Assembly (NCBI GenBank): GCA_016787805.1
Contig: JAEUTY010000011.1
Coordinates: forward strand, 1-64,000
DNA: 64,000 nucleotides
From: Flavobacterium sp.
GTDB lineage: Bacteria > Bacteroidota > Bacteroidia > Flavobacteriales > Flavobacteriaceae
Direction of reading: 5' to 3'
Made by a program: the position numbers and the translations under genes. Shown here one piece after another: positions 18,647-28,191 of the stretch; positions within the stretch are counted from its first letter, which is position 1; the number at the start of each line of letters is the position of its first letter. The notes beneath the pieces were generated by a model. That model was not told the DNA's origin, ran no database searches, and saw only the letters and a program-made list of their open reading frames with translations.

Positions 18647-19246
18647 TTATTTTACTATTCCTAAGTAAATTGACTTTTTGATTAATCCTGCAATATTTTT
18701 TACTTGCAGTTTGAAGAATATATTTTTCCGATGTGTTTCTATAGTTCCTTTGCTTATAAAAAGCTTTTCAGCTATTTCATCTGTTGTATATTCTTGAGCA
18801 ATAAGTTGGATAATTTCTTTTTCACGAGGCGACAATATAGAATGTTTGAATTCAAATGTATCCGTTTCGTTTTTAGTGGTTTTAAAGTATTTCCCATTCT
18901 CTAGTACAATTGTATTAATTGCTTTGATGAGTTCTTCTTTATCCGTTTCTTTTAATAAATAACCATCCATATTTTCAGTAGTCTGTAAATTATCAAACAT
19001 ACTCAAAACCAATACTTTTATATCTGGATAATTTTCTTTGACCAACTTAATGAACTCAATTCCATTAATATCAGGCATAGAGATATCTGATATGATAATA
19101 TCTGGTTTACTATGTTTTATTTTTTCTAAAGCCGATTTCGCATTGTTCTCAACAAACAAAATAGAAAAACTACTCTGAGTAGAAAACACAGAAACCATTC
19201 CGTCTAAAAACATCTGATGGTCATCTACCAATCCTATTGTTATCAT
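18647..19246 (-). CDS. NarL/LuxR-type response regulator
   Basis: The 199-residue protein has an N-terminal receiver domain with acidic DD (residues 8-9), phospho-acceptor Asp54 in DIIISDISMPD and Lys in GYLLKE, and a C-terminal LuxR-type helix-turn-helix (about 137-196: ILSPREKEIIQLIAQEYTTDEIAEKL region). The receiver is a few residues short between LSMFDN and DGYLLK compared with usual NarL receivers, which trims helix 4. It ends the two-gene unit with the histidine kinase immediately upstream (3-bp gap), so they are a cognate pair. Target genes are not evident. Confidence 0.95.
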   Translation of the reverse strand: MITIGLVDDHQMFLDGMVSVFSTQSSFSILFVENNAKSALEKIKHSKPDIIISDISMPDINGIEFIKLVKENYPDIKVLVLSMFDNLQTTENMDGYLLKETDKEELIKAINTIVLENGKYFKTTKNETDTFEFKHSILSPREKEIIQLIAQEYTTDEIAEKLFISKGTIETHRKNIFFKLQVKNIAGLIKKSIYLGIVK

Positions 19247-19249
19247 ATC

Positions 19250-21172
19250 TTATAATTGTGAAATTGGAATATCAATAGTAACAGTAGTTCCTTTTCCTAC
19301 AGCACTTTCAATATTTAAAACAGCTTCAATTGTCGACAATCGTTCGGTTATATTACTTAACCCAATTCCTTGCGAATCATTACTATTAAATCCGCATCCA
19401 TTATCTTCAACTATTATATTTAAAAAGTCTTCATGCATCGTTAGATTTAAAAAGACTGTTTTAGCCTTGGCATGTTTTGAAACATTGGTCAACAATTCTT
19501 GAACAACTCTGTATATTTGATGTTTAACCGTTTCTTTAATTTGATTGATTGAATCAGGAGGAAAAACAACAATCTCAACCATGAGTTCACTTCTGTTTTC
19601 ATAATCATTTTTTAAATCCATCAACAACTTATTTAAATCTTTATTTTTCAAAGAATTTAAGCTTAAATTATGAGAAATCATTCTTAAATCTGTAAAAGCT
19701 TCTGCCATTTTGGTTATAACCGAATCAATTTTTTTACTTTTTAATTCCGCGTTACATTGCGACAATTCCAATTTTATTCCTGCCAGAGCACCACCAATAC
19801 CATCATGCATTTCTTTTGCCAACCTATTCCGTTCCTGATCTTGGCCTTCTACTAAGCCTACAATCCTTTTTAGTTCCTTTTCCTGTTCCAAACGAATTAC
19901 TTCTTGTTTATGTATTTCGTTTTCTTTAGCTAAAATTATTTTTTGAGTTTTAATTCTGTTTCTAAAAAAAAGAAGTGCTGAAAACAAAGCAATTATGATT
20001 AAAAGATTAACTAAGAACACCCATTTTTTTCGGTCTTTTTCAATGATTTTTTCCTTAGTTAACAACTGTATTTTAAGGTTTTTTTTATCAACTTCGTATT
20101 TTGTTTGTATTTCATTAAAGTCTCTATTCTTTTTTTCGGTAAAAATGCTATCCGACAAATTGTATTGCATATTCTTGAATAAAAGAGCATTTTTAAAATC
20201 TTCTTTTAAAAGATAGGTTTCAGATAAAGTCTTATATAAGTTCAATAATTGATCTGAATTGACGTTCTTTTTTGACTGCCGTAATGCCATTTTATAATAT
20301 TCTAAGGCCTTATCAAATTGTTTTTCTTTTCTGAAATACCCGCCAAAGTTAAAATTTAAATAAAACAACAATGAATCATCATTTAGTTGCAACTGGAGTT
20401 TTTTTGCTCTTAATAAATGATCATATACTTTAACCAATTCGTTTGGTTTTTTTCCACTCAAATAAAGCTCACTTAAATTGATGTGCAAATTAAATTCTGA
20501 GTACAAATCTTTATAATGTTGGGATAACGAAAGTGCTTTATTATAGTATTGTATTGATTTTTGCAAATCGTTTTCCGAAAACAAAACAGCACAATTCATG
20601 TATCCTTTGATAAGTTCATTATACAGCTGATTCTTTTCTGCATTGCTAATATTTTGATTGTAATAGATTAAACTCTTGAGCGTATCCTTTTGTCTTAAAT
20701 AAAGATTACCAAGATTGATTAAAACTCGTGATTTACTTTCCGCAATTTTATTTCTATCTGCAATTTCAAGCGCTTTCAAATATCTACTCAACGCAACTTC
20801 AAACTGATTCTCATCAAATGCAATCGTACCCAATTGATTATAACTCAAGGCAGAAATTTTATAAAACTTACATTGGTTGGAATAATTAAGAGCTTTGTTA
20901 AGTAGCTTTTTCGATTCAACTGTATTATTTTTCAAATAATGATAATAACCCAAGTTATAAAGAGAACGAGCAATTAAGGAGTCATTTTTTAAGACTAAAC
21001 TTTTTTTGTATGCTCTTTGTATATAATGATAAGCAGAGTCAGAATTTGTAGACAAGTATACAGAAAACAACCGAATGTCTTTCTCAACACTTTGCGAAAC
21101 AACCTGGGCCTTAAGTTGAGAAAAAGTGACCCATAAAAACAATGTTATAATTTTTATACCATTCTGTTTCAT
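19250..21172 (-). CDS. TPR-containing sensor histidine kinase
   Basis: The 640-residue product starts MKQNGIKIITLFLW with a signal sequence. It has a periplasmic array of tetratricopeptide repeats (about residues 50-330), a membrane helix (about 381-405, WVFLVNLLIIIALFSALLFF), a coiled coil, a HisKA_3 dimerisation domain with phospho-acceptor His456 in AKEMHDGIGGALAG, and a HATPase domain with N-box QELLTNVSKHAKA and EDNGCGF plus GIGLSNITERL. This is a common Bacteroidetes kinase type paired with NarL-like regulators. The ATG at 21172 is preferred over an upstream TTG. Confidence 0.93.
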   Translation of the reverse strand: MKQNGIKIITLFLWVTFSQLKAQVVSQSVEKDIRLFSVYLSTNSDSAYHYIQRAYKKSLVLKNDSLIARSLYNLGYYHYLKNNTVESKKLLNKALNYSNQCKFYKISALSYNQLGTIAFDENQFEVALSRYLKALEIADRNKIAESKSRVLINLGNLYLRQKDTLKSLIYYNQNISNAEKNQLYNELIKGYMNCAVLFSENDLQKSIQYYNKALSLSQHYKDLYSEFNLHINLSELYLSGKKPNELVKVYDHLLRAKKLQLQLNDDSLLFYLNFNFGGYFRKEKQFDKALEYYKMALRQSKKNVNSDQLLNLYKTLSETYLLKEDFKNALLFKNMQYNLSDSIFTEKKNRDFNEIQTKYEVDKKNLKIQLLTKEKIIEKDRKKWVFLVNLLIIIALFSALLFFRNRIKTQKIILAKENEIHKQEVIRLEQEKELKRIVGLVEGQDQERNRLAKEMHDGIGGALAGIKLELSQCNAELKSKKIDSVITKMAEAFTDLRMISHNLSLNSLKNKDLNKLLMDLKNDYENRSELMVEIVVFPPDSINQIKETVKHQIYRVVQELLTNVSKHAKAKTVFLNLTMHEDFLNIIVEDNGCGFNSNDSQGIGLSNITERLSTIEAVLNIESAVGKGTTVTIDIPISQL

Positions 21173-21220
21173 ACACAAATATACCTGTTTTATGGTATTT
21201 TTTTACCCCTACAATTAAAA

Positions 21221-21228
21221 TAAATTTG
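21221..21228 (+). promoter_or_regulatory. Possible -7 box for the 21269 gene
   Basis: TAAATTTG matches TAnnTTTG and lies about 40 nt before the ATG at 21269. No TTG is present at standard spacing upstream. Confidence 0.35.
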
Positions 21229-21268
21229 TGTAGTAAATTAACTGAAAATTAACCAACAACAATACATT

Positions 21269-21670
21269 ATGAAAAAAATTACGCTTATTTTTTTACTCTT
21301 TTCTTCTGTTTCTATTTGGTCTCAAACAGGTGGTAATGGCGGAAGCACAAACAACGGAAACAACACCAATACAGGCAGTGGTGGAACTACAATTTTAGGT
21401 TCAGGAGGCGGAACAGGATTTGAAAATATTTCTACTTCACCAAATCCAGCTGAACAAAACTTGACCATTGCGACGAACGATTCATCGGCAACTATTAGCG
21501 GTTATAGCTTATACAATGCAAGTCAAATTGCAGTTTTATCACAAAGTACAAGTCTGGTTAACAGTATCACTATTGATATAAGCAACTTGCCACAAGGCAC
21601 GTACTCTCTTCATGTTTTCATTAATAATGACAGAAATAATCCTGTTGTTAAACAAATTGTAAAACAATAA
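21269..21670 (+). CDS. Mini T9SS cargo: signal peptide, Gly/Asn linker, sorting domain
   Basis: The 133-residue protein has a signal peptide (MKKITLIFLLFSSVSIWSQ), then about 35 residues rich in Gly, Asn and Thr (GGNGGSTNNGNNTNTGSGG), and then a type A T9SS sorting domain starting at about residue 50 (STSPNPAEQNLTIAT) and ending GTYSLHVFINNDRNNPVVKQIVKQ. There is practically no cargo domain. It lies upstream of another T9SS cargo gene on the same strand and divergent from the histidine kinase. Function unknown. Confidence 0.85.
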   Translation: MKKITLIFLLFSSVSIWSQTGGNGGSTNNGNNTNTGSGGTTILGSGGGTGFENISTSPNPAEQNLTIATNDSSATISGYSLYNASQIAVLSQSTSLVNSITIDISNLPQGTYSLHVFINNDRNNPVVKQIVKQ

Positions 21671-21837
21671 AATGGAAACAACTAAGCAATATCGATGGAT
21701 TTGCCTGCTCTATGTTTTCAGGCAAAAAAATGAAGCAATTGTATTGATGATGAACAGTGATTACTTTCAATTGCATAGTAATTACATGGCGTAATCCGAA
21801 AAGCCATAAGAGAGTAGGAAAACTAATTTTAGAAATT

Positions 21838-24324
21838 ATGAAAAAAATAATTCTATTTATATACTTATCGACAATATTAACGTATGCTCAACAATTTCAA
21901 AATGTTGGTTTCGAAAACGTTAGTTGTCCCAACAACTGTTTGCCTGCAAATGGTCAAATGAGTTGTGTAAGTGGCTGGTGGTCAGATTACATACAAGGTT
22001 TTGTTCCTCTCAAAAAAACAGTATGCAACCCAAACGATGTTTGTAGTGGAAATTATTCCGTTTTGTTAGCAAGCACTTCTGGAGCACCAGGTTCTTCCAT
22101 AAGAACATCAAATCCCTATTACCAAATGGTTTTTAATGGAAACTCTCCTGTAATCAATCTGACTGCAAAACGATTACCTAACTTTCATCCAAGCGGCGGT
22201 GTACGTGTAGTTGGAAGACAGCCCGGACAATCAACATGGAATGAAGTAGGTTTTGGGGCTCCAAGCACAACTGGTGTTTGCCAAAATATTAGTATCATTT
22301 TGGATCCATCAGTTGTTAATTATGCAGAATTGAGTTTTCATGCATGTGTTCCAAATGGCACTTGTCACGGTGGATTGGGCAATCAGATTATTGTTGACAA
22401 CATTAGATGTGCTGGAAATACAATCGACATTAGTGACAATTGCGGTCTAGTTACTGTTGGAATAAACCCAGCTCTTAATTTAAATGTGACCGAATTTTAT
22501 GTTGAAGTTACCGATCCAAGTGGAAATTATGTTGGTGATTTTTCTTCTAATGGAACGCCTATCACTTTCAACGCTCTTCAAAATGGAAATTATTCAATTA
22601 TTTGCTACGTAATTCACACTGTCAATGGACAATCCGAATTTTTATTTTATGAATTGAGCTACAACGTTACAACTGTTCCCAATCCAATAGCTATATTCTC
22701 AGGGAACAACAATATCACCAATACCTTAGTAGCCTATATTCCGTGTGGGGAAACTTGTGTTCAATTGAGTTCTAGTGGAATCACCAACCCAGTTTATAAC
22801 ACAACTGCTAATGTGTTAAACAATTTAAATGGTTTATTTTGCTTACCTCCTGGAAGCACACTTCAAGACTTTAATGTAACAATATCTGGAACAAATTCTT
22901 GTGGGAATCCTGTTTGTATTAATGTAAAGGTTAATGTTGTTAATTTAATTTCTAATTTTAATATAGACGGATACAATTGTCATGATGGAGTATATGATGT
23001 AACAATGACTTCGATTGACACAGGACCAAATCATGGATGGGAAATTTGGGAAACTTCTGTAGAAGGTTCAACGTCAGATAATGATGTTATAGGAATGGTT
23101 ACTAGCCAATCATCGTGGCAATTACCTGGTTTAACCAATGTTACTTTTACTAATTTAGATCCAAATAAATTCTATTTTGTAAAACATGGGGTTTGGAGTG
23201 AAAATTGCAATTGGAGAGAAACCAGAAAACCACTAAAAAGAGATTGTTGTGTTGATGAATTTGTATTAGCTCCATATAACTCGGGAAATCCTGGTTGTGA
23301 TCAGATTTTTGCAGTTTATGATGAAAATGGCAATCAAATCACAAATGGAAACGGATATACTGTACAGTGGTGTATTTATGACTTGTGTGTTTGTGGAGAC
23401 TCAAATTGGGACTGGGTGTGTTATGAAGGAGACACTAATTATATAAGTGATGGAAACTTTTTACAAAAAGCTATAGTTACAACTCCAGAAGGCTGTATAT
23501 ATGACATTTACCATCATTGTTGCCTACAAAACCTGACTCTTGAAATCAAATCAATTCAAGAAGAGTGTGAAGCGTATACCATTGAATTGAAACTAGATGG
23601 TAATACAAACTTAGGTTCTGCACTAATCACATGGAATGATGGTTTGTACGCAAATCAATCTTCACGCCCGGCAATTCCAAATACAGAGTACACTGCAACG
23701 GTTAAAGTGCCTAAATCATATTACGGTGTTGAAGAAACCTTTTATTGTACATATACAGCAAGTTTAAAAATCGATTGCCCAGTTGACGAATGTGAAAACT
23801 TCACTGCACCAACCAACTTACAAGTTGGAGGCATAATAGGAACAACTTTGATGTGGGATGCAGTTCCAGGCGCAACTCATTACGTGGTTAGCTCTCCAGG
23901 TGTAGGCCCAGTTAGAAATTGCAAATGCGAAACACCAATTTCCATTGTCCCAATTACTACAACTACAAACTCATTAGCACTACCAAGTTCATTAGTTAAC
24001 AAATGTTTTGTTTGGGTCGTAACTGCTTACTGTGCTGACGGAACTTCTGCCACTTCTGAGCAAGCTTGTTACAGTGGAAAAGGAAAAGATGAATTTGTAA
24101 CTGTTTCTCCAAATCCGAATGATGGTCGATTCAAAATCAACACCGAGGAATCAATAGATGGTGTAATTGAAATAACTGATCTATTTGGGCTTGTGATATA
24201 CAAACATGAATTCAAAAACCAACAAGAGTTTGACATTTTCATGGAAGACAGACCAATAGGAATCTACATTGTAAAAGTGTACACTAATGAAAAAGTTCAC
24301 ACAACCAAAATCATCAAAAATTAA
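21838..24324 (+). CDS. Cys-rich secreted protein with T9SS type A sorting domain
   Basis: The 828-residue product starts MKKIILFIYLSTILTYAQQF at 21838, which gives a clean signal peptide; the open frame extends 27 codons upstream without one. The N-terminal part resembles a carbohydrate-binding-like jelly roll (FQNVGFENVSCPNNC... VSGWWSDYI). Many cysteines are spread through the body. An FN3-like domain lies at about residues 660-745 (ECENFTAPTNLQVGG), and the C-terminus is a sorting domain (VSPNPNDGRFKIN ... GIYIVKVYTNEKVHTTKIIKN). Related Flavobacterium proteins are of unknown function; adhesion is a guess. Confidence 0.88.
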   Translation: MKKIILFIYLSTILTYAQQFQNVGFENVSCPNNCLPANGQMSCVSGWWSDYIQGFVPLKKTVCNPNDVCSGNYSVLLASTSGAPGSSIRTSNPYYQMVFNGNSPVINLTAKRLPNFHPSGGVRVVGRQPGQSTWNEVGFGAPSTTGVCQNISIILDPSVVNYAELSFHACVPNGTCHGGLGNQIIVDNIRCAGNTIDISDNCGLVTVGINPALNLNVTEFYVEVTDPSGNYVGDFSSNGTPITFNALQNGNYSIICYVIHTVNGQSEFLFYELSYNVTTVPNPIAIFSGNNNITNTLVAYIPCGETCVQLSSSGITNPVYNTTANVLNNLNGLFCLPPGSTLQDFNVTISGTNSCGNPVCINVKVNVVNLISNFNIDGYNCHDGVYDVTMTSIDTGPNHGWEIWETSVEGSTSDNDVIGMVTSQSSWQLPGLTNVTFTNLDPNKFYFVKHGVWSENCNWRETRKPLKRDCCVDEFVLAPYNSGNPGCDQIFAVYDENGNQITNGNGYTVQWCIYDLCVCGDSNWDWVCYEGDTNYISDGNFLQKAIVTTPEGCIYDIYHHCCLQNLTLEIKSIQEECEAYTIELKLDGNTNLGSALITWNDGLYANQSSRPAIPNTEYTATVKVPKSYYGVEETFYCTYTASLKIDCPVDECENFTAPTNLQVGGIIGTTLMWDAVPGATHYVVSSPGVGPVRNCKCETPISIVPITTTTNSLALPSSLVNKCFVWVVTAYCADGTSATSEQACYSGKGKDEFVTVSPNPNDGRFKINTEESIDGVIEITDLFGLVIYKHEFKNQQEFDIFMEDRPIGIYIVKVYTNEKVHTTKIIKN

Positions 24325-24344
24325 TTTTTAAGTTAATTTACTTT

Positions 24345-24378
24345 AAAAGCCGATTGAATTTAGTTTCTATCGGCTTTT
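24345..24378. terminator. Bidirectional terminator
   Basis: AAAAGCCGAT (24345-24354) pairs with ATCGGCTTTT (24369-24378) with a 14-nt loop, between the convergent secreted-protein and acyl-CoA dehydrogenase genes. T-runs flank it in both directions. Confidence 0.9.
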
Positions 24379-24437
24379 TTTAATAAAAAACTAAGTAATA
24401 ATACCGTCAATATTTATTATTTATAGATTCTATTTTG

Positions 24438-25607
24438 TTACTTTACAGCAGGCTTGTAATCTTGCTTATCGATTATCATTTTCGACAAAATCTCTTTCAA
24501 AATCTCCGAAGTTCCTCCGCCTATAGGACCTAAACGGCTATCGCGCAACAATCGAGCCAACGGATATTCTTCCATATAACCGTAACCGCCTAACATTTGC
24601 AAACAGCTGTAAATCGCATCATCAGCCACTTTAGTTGACTTTAATTTGGCCATAGTTGCTTCTTTAACCACGTATTCTCCTCTATCCAAACGAGCAACAG
24701 CAGCATAGTTGAATATTTTGCAATGCTCAACTTCAGTTGCATGTTCTACCATAGTATGACGCAATGCTTGAAACTTGTTAATTGGGCTTCCAAAAGCCTC
24801 ACGTTGCGACATGTATTCTAAAGTATAATCAATCGCATATTCTGCTCGTGCATGTGCGTTGATTGCCATTACCAATCGTTCTAAAGCAAAATGTTGCATA
24901 ATGTAGTGAAACCCTTTTCCTTCTTCTCCCATTAAATTCTCCATCGGAATTTCAACCTCTTCAAACGCAATCTCTGCAGTATCAGAAGCCCTCCAACCCA
25001 ATTTATCTAACTTTGTTGCAGAAATTCCTTTTGTATTAGTATCAACCAAAAAAATACTTATTCCTTTATTCCCTAATTCTGGGCTAGTTTTAGCTGCAAC
25101 CACGTAATAATCAGCATAAACACCATTGGTTATAAAAGTTTTTGAGCCATTAATAACATAATTATTTCCTTTCTTTACTGCTGTTGTTCGCATTCCTGCA
25201 ACATCACTTCCTCCAAAAGGCTCGGTAATACATAAAGCACCTATTTTATCACCTGAAATACTCGGAGCCAAATAATCTTGTTTTATTCGCTCGTCTCCTT
25301 CAGCAAGTAAATGAGTCATTGCTAAATAGGAATGAGCCCACATGGCAGCTGCAAAACCAGATGATTTTATTTTTTGTAATTCTTCTAAAAAAACAACCGT
25401 ATAAAACAAATCTAAATCCAATCCACCATAAATTTCAGGACATCGAATTCCAAAAAAACCCATTTCACCAAATTTTTTCCAAATGAATCGTTCAATAGTT
25501 CCTGTTTTTTCCCATTTTTCAATGTGAGGAACCACTTCTTTTTGCAAAAAATCTTGTAAACTTGCCCTAAATAATTGATGTTCTTCAGTGAAATACAATG
25601 CACTCAT
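24438..25607 (-). CDS. Acyl-CoA dehydrogenase
   Basis: This 389-residue FAD enzyme oxidises an acyl-CoA to the trans-2-enoyl-CoA. It shows the family blocks CITEPFGGSDVAGM, TFITNG, the C-terminal QMLGGYGYMEEYPLARLLRD and GGGTSEI. The usual catalytic Glu that precedes GTSEI in short/medium-chain enzymes is Gly here; instead a Glu at residue 256 (AHARAEYAIDYTLEYM) lies where isovaleryl- and long-chain-type enzymes carry theirs. Substrate is therefore likely branched or long-chain, but cannot be fixed from sequence. It lies 35 bp after the helix-hairpin-helix gene. Confidence 0.95.
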   Translation of the reverse strand: MSALYFTEEHQLFRASLQDFLQKEVVPHIEKWEKTGTIERFIWKKFGEMGFFGIRCPEIYGGLDLDLFYTVVFLEELQKIKSSGFAAAMWAHSYLAMTHLLAEGDERIKQDYLAPSISGDKIGALCITEPFGGSDVAGMRTTAVKKGNNYVINGSKTFITNGVYADYYVVAAKTSPELGNKGISIFLVDTNTKGISATKLDKLGWRASDTAEIAFEEVEIPMENLMGEEGKGFHYIMQHFALERLVMAINAHARAEYAIDYTLEYMSQREAFGSPINKFQALRHTMVEHATEVEHCKIFNYAAVARLDRGEYVVKEATMAKLKSTKVADDAIYSCLQMLGGYGYMEEYPLARLLRDSRLGPIGGGTSEILKEILSKMIIDKQDYKPAVK

Positions 25608-25642
25608 ATAGTTGAAATTATTTTTAAAATTGCTTTTATTTT

Positions 25643-26527
25643 TCAGAATTCCAAATATAAAGCAATTATTTTTATTTTATCTATTGGAAAACCTTTAATT
25701 TTTAACAAATCCTCAATTTTAATATCACCATTCATACTGCGGTAAGTTACAATATTTTTTGAAATTGGATACCTAAAATAAGGAAATTGACTTAACTCTT
25801 TGATTGTCGCCTGATTGATATTGATCTTTATCGGATTGGGAGTTTTTATAACCTTAAATTGTGTTTGCAACTTTTCAACTATTTCTGGTTGCAAACCCCA
25901 AATATCATACATTTGTTCCATCGAAACAAAGTCTCCCAAGACTTCTTTTTGCTTTAATATTCGTTCAGAAAGCGCATCACCAATACCATAAACACGCATT
26001 AAATCTTCTTTTGTAGCTGCGTTTATATCCAAAACAATCGCTTTTTCTTTCGCAACTTTTTTCGCCAAAGAGTAGTCAATCCATTCTGATTTTGTTTGCG
26101 ATTCTTTTTTATTTACCCAATCTGGAAATTTAAAATAAGGCGAAATCACGTTCAGCAAAGAATCGGAAACGCCAGTAACTTTTTGAAACTCAACAGTTGA
26201 ATTAACGTATTTATTTTGCTTTCTGTAAGCTAAAAGCCGATCGATTTGCTCTACAGTCATTCCTATTTTATATCCTTTGAAATCAGTAATAAAATTGGGA
26301 TTAAACGGATACATCTTATATGATGTTTCAGATTGAGTTTGTTTTAACGAATCCAATTCATTTTGCAAAGCAAGCCATTTGGTCATTGCAGGATTGACTT
26401 TTGAAATTGAAGAAAAATTGAGAAAAAAATAGGCTAATTGAAGCAAGACAATTAAAATGAACAACAATAAAATTCCGTTGCGCTGTTCTTTGGTAAACAC
26501 CAAATAAGATGGGATTATTTTAGGCAT
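25643..26527 (-). CDS. Helix-hairpin-helix domain protein, ComEA-like
   Basis: The 294-residue protein has one membrane helix near the N-terminus (about residues 18-37, GILLLFILIVLLQLAYFFLNF) and two to three helix-hairpin-helix units: VEQIDRLLAYRKQNKYVNS, then DINAATKEDLMRVYGIGDALSERIL and ININQATIKELSQFPYFRYPIS. HhH units bind DNA non-specifically, and membrane-tethered ComEA-like proteins serve DNA uptake; this role is inferred, since no other competence gene is nearby. It is divergent from the APC permease. Confidence 0.85.
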   Translation of the reverse strand: MPKIIPSYLVFTKEQRNGILLLFILIVLLQLAYFFLNFSSISKVNPAMTKWLALQNELDSLKQTQSETSYKMYPFNPNFITDFKGYKIGMTVEQIDRLLAYRKQNKYVNSTVEFQKVTGVSDSLLNVISPYFKFPDWVNKKESQTKSEWIDYSLAKKVAKEKAIVLDINAATKEDLMRVYGIGDALSERILKQKEVLGDFVSMEQMYDIWGLQPEIVEKLQTQFKVIKTPNPIKININQATIKELSQFPYFRYPISKNIVTYRSMNGDIKIEDLLKIKGFPIDKIKIIALYLEF

Positions 26528-26632
26528 ATACTATAAATTTTGGCTTTAGATTGAACCCAAAATTAATAAATTTTTTATAAAAAAGTGGATTTAATTTTCT
26601 TTTTCTATCTTTAGCCATACCAAAAACGAATT

Positions 26633-28093
26633 ATGGAAACAAACGAAAAAGGATTTAAAAAAGAGCTCAATTTAATCAATGCCACAAGCATAGTAGCAGG
26701 TTCAATGATTGGCTCGGGAATATTTATTGTAACATCGGCCATGTCGCGCGATCTTGGTTCTTCGGGTTGGTTGTTATTTACTTGGTTCCTTACCGGATTA
26801 CTCACAATGTCTGCTGCGTTGAGTTATGGCGAATTGGCTGGAATGATGCCTAATGCTGGAGGTCAATACGTTTACATTCAACGAGCTTACGGAAAATTAG
26901 TTTCCTTTTTATATGGTTGGACGGTTTTTACGGTAATTCAAACTGGAGTAATTGCTGCAGTAGCTGTTGCCTTTGCCAATTACACTTCTGTTTTTATTCC
27001 AAAATTAGAAACCCAACTTTTTAGTCTTACTGAAACTACCGTTATTACCTACAAACAAGTAATGGCAATTGCCAGTGTAATTCTTCTTACCTACATCAAT
27101 ACTAAAGGCGTTCAAAATGGCAAAAAATTACAACTGCTATTTACTGTAGCAAAATTATTTGCCCTTTTCGCTTTGATTGTTTTGGGTTTATATGTAGGAT
27201 TACAAACGGATGTTTTGAGTCAGAATTTTGAGAGTCCATGGAATGCATTTAAAACTGTTTTAAATGAAGACGGAACTACAACGGTTACTCAACTAACTGG
27301 TTTGGCATTGACAGCTGCCATAGGAACTACAATCATCAACTCATTATTTTCGAGTGATGCGTGGAATAATGTAACTTTTATCGCCGCCGAAATTAAAGAT
27401 CCGAAACGCAATATTCCGAGAAGTTTGTTTTTAGGAACTACCATTGTAACGGTAATTTATTTACTGGCCAATTTAGCTTATTTGGCTTTGTTGCCTATGG
27501 GAGGAGATCCTGAAAGCGCTTCAGTGATTGATAAAGGAATTATGTTTGCCAGCGAAGACCGAGTTGGTGCTGCGGCAGCAAATATTATCTTAGGAAATGT
27601 TGGCGTTTTTGTGATGGCAGGTTTGATTATGATTTCTACTTTTGGTTGCAATAGCGGATTAATTTTGGCTGGTGGACGATTGTTTTATGCGATGTCAAAA
27701 GACGGTTTGTTTTTCAAACAAGCAGGCGAATTAAACCAACATAATGTACCCGCAAAAGCACTCTGGTTTCAGTGTATTTGGGCTTCTGTTTTATGTATTT
27801 CAGGAAAATATGGCGACTTGTTGACCTATGCTACATTCGCCTCGTTGCTTTTCTATATTTTAACCATATACGGAATTTTCATTCTCCGCAAAAAAGAACC
27901 TAATACTGAACGTCCTTACAAGGCATTTGGCTATCCAATAATTCCAGCTTTGTATATACTTGTTACGTTGTTAATTTGTGTGACTTTATTAATTTACGAT
28001 ACCAAAAACACTGGATTAGGACTGGTAATTGTACTTCTTGGAATTCCTGTTTATTATATTTCTCAGTCAGGATTAAAAAGCAAAAACGAGTAA
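26633..28093 (+). CDS. APC-family amino-acid permease
   Basis: The 486-residue protein has about 12 hydrophobic helices of the amino acid-polyamine-organocation family. Helix 1 carries the substrate-binding glycine motif GSMIGSGIF, and the consensus GGQYVYIQRAYG and FIAAEIKDPKRNIPRSL follow. It ends with the RKKEPNTERPYKAFGYP loop typical of LAT/YfnA-like permeases. It lies in tandem with a second APC permease 98 bp downstream. The transported amino acid cannot be told from sequence. Confidence 0.93.
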   Translation: METNEKGFKKELNLINATSIVAGSMIGSGIFIVTSAMSRDLGSSGWLLFTWFLTGLLTMSAALSYGELAGMMPNAGGQYVYIQRAYGKLVSFLYGWTVFTVIQTGVIAAVAVAFANYTSVFIPKLETQLFSLTETTVITYKQVMAIASVILLTYINTKGVQNGKKLQLLFTVAKLFALFALIVLGLYVGLQTDVLSQNFESPWNAFKTVLNEDGTTTVTQLTGLALTAAIGTTIINSLFSSDAWNNVTFIAAEIKDPKRNIPRSLFLGTTIVTVIYLLANLAYLALLPMGGDPESASVIDKGIMFASEDRVGAAAANIILGNVGVFVMAGLIMISTFGCNSGLILAGGRLFYAMSKDGLFFKQAGELNQHNVPAKALWFQCIWASVLCISGKYGDLLTYATFASLLFYILTIYGIFILRKKEPNTERPYKAFGYPIIPALYILVTLLICVTLLIYDTKNTGLGLVIVLLGIPVYYISQSGLKSKNE

Positions 28094-28191
28094 GAAAACC
28101 AACAATTACCGATACTTTTCAACATTTATAGTCTCTTGAATAAAAAATAAATTATATTTGATTTCTATTACTAACCAAAACCAATTTAATT

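Noticed and set aside
21173..21178. TTG start two codons upstream in the histidine kinase
   Set aside because: The ATG at 21172 gives a normal signal sequence; no evidence favours the TTG.
21672..21794. 40-codon open frame between the two T9SS cargo genes
   Set aside because: It overlaps the next frame, has no signal peptide or family feature, and contains a small GCCTG/CAGGC hairpin; likely non-coding.
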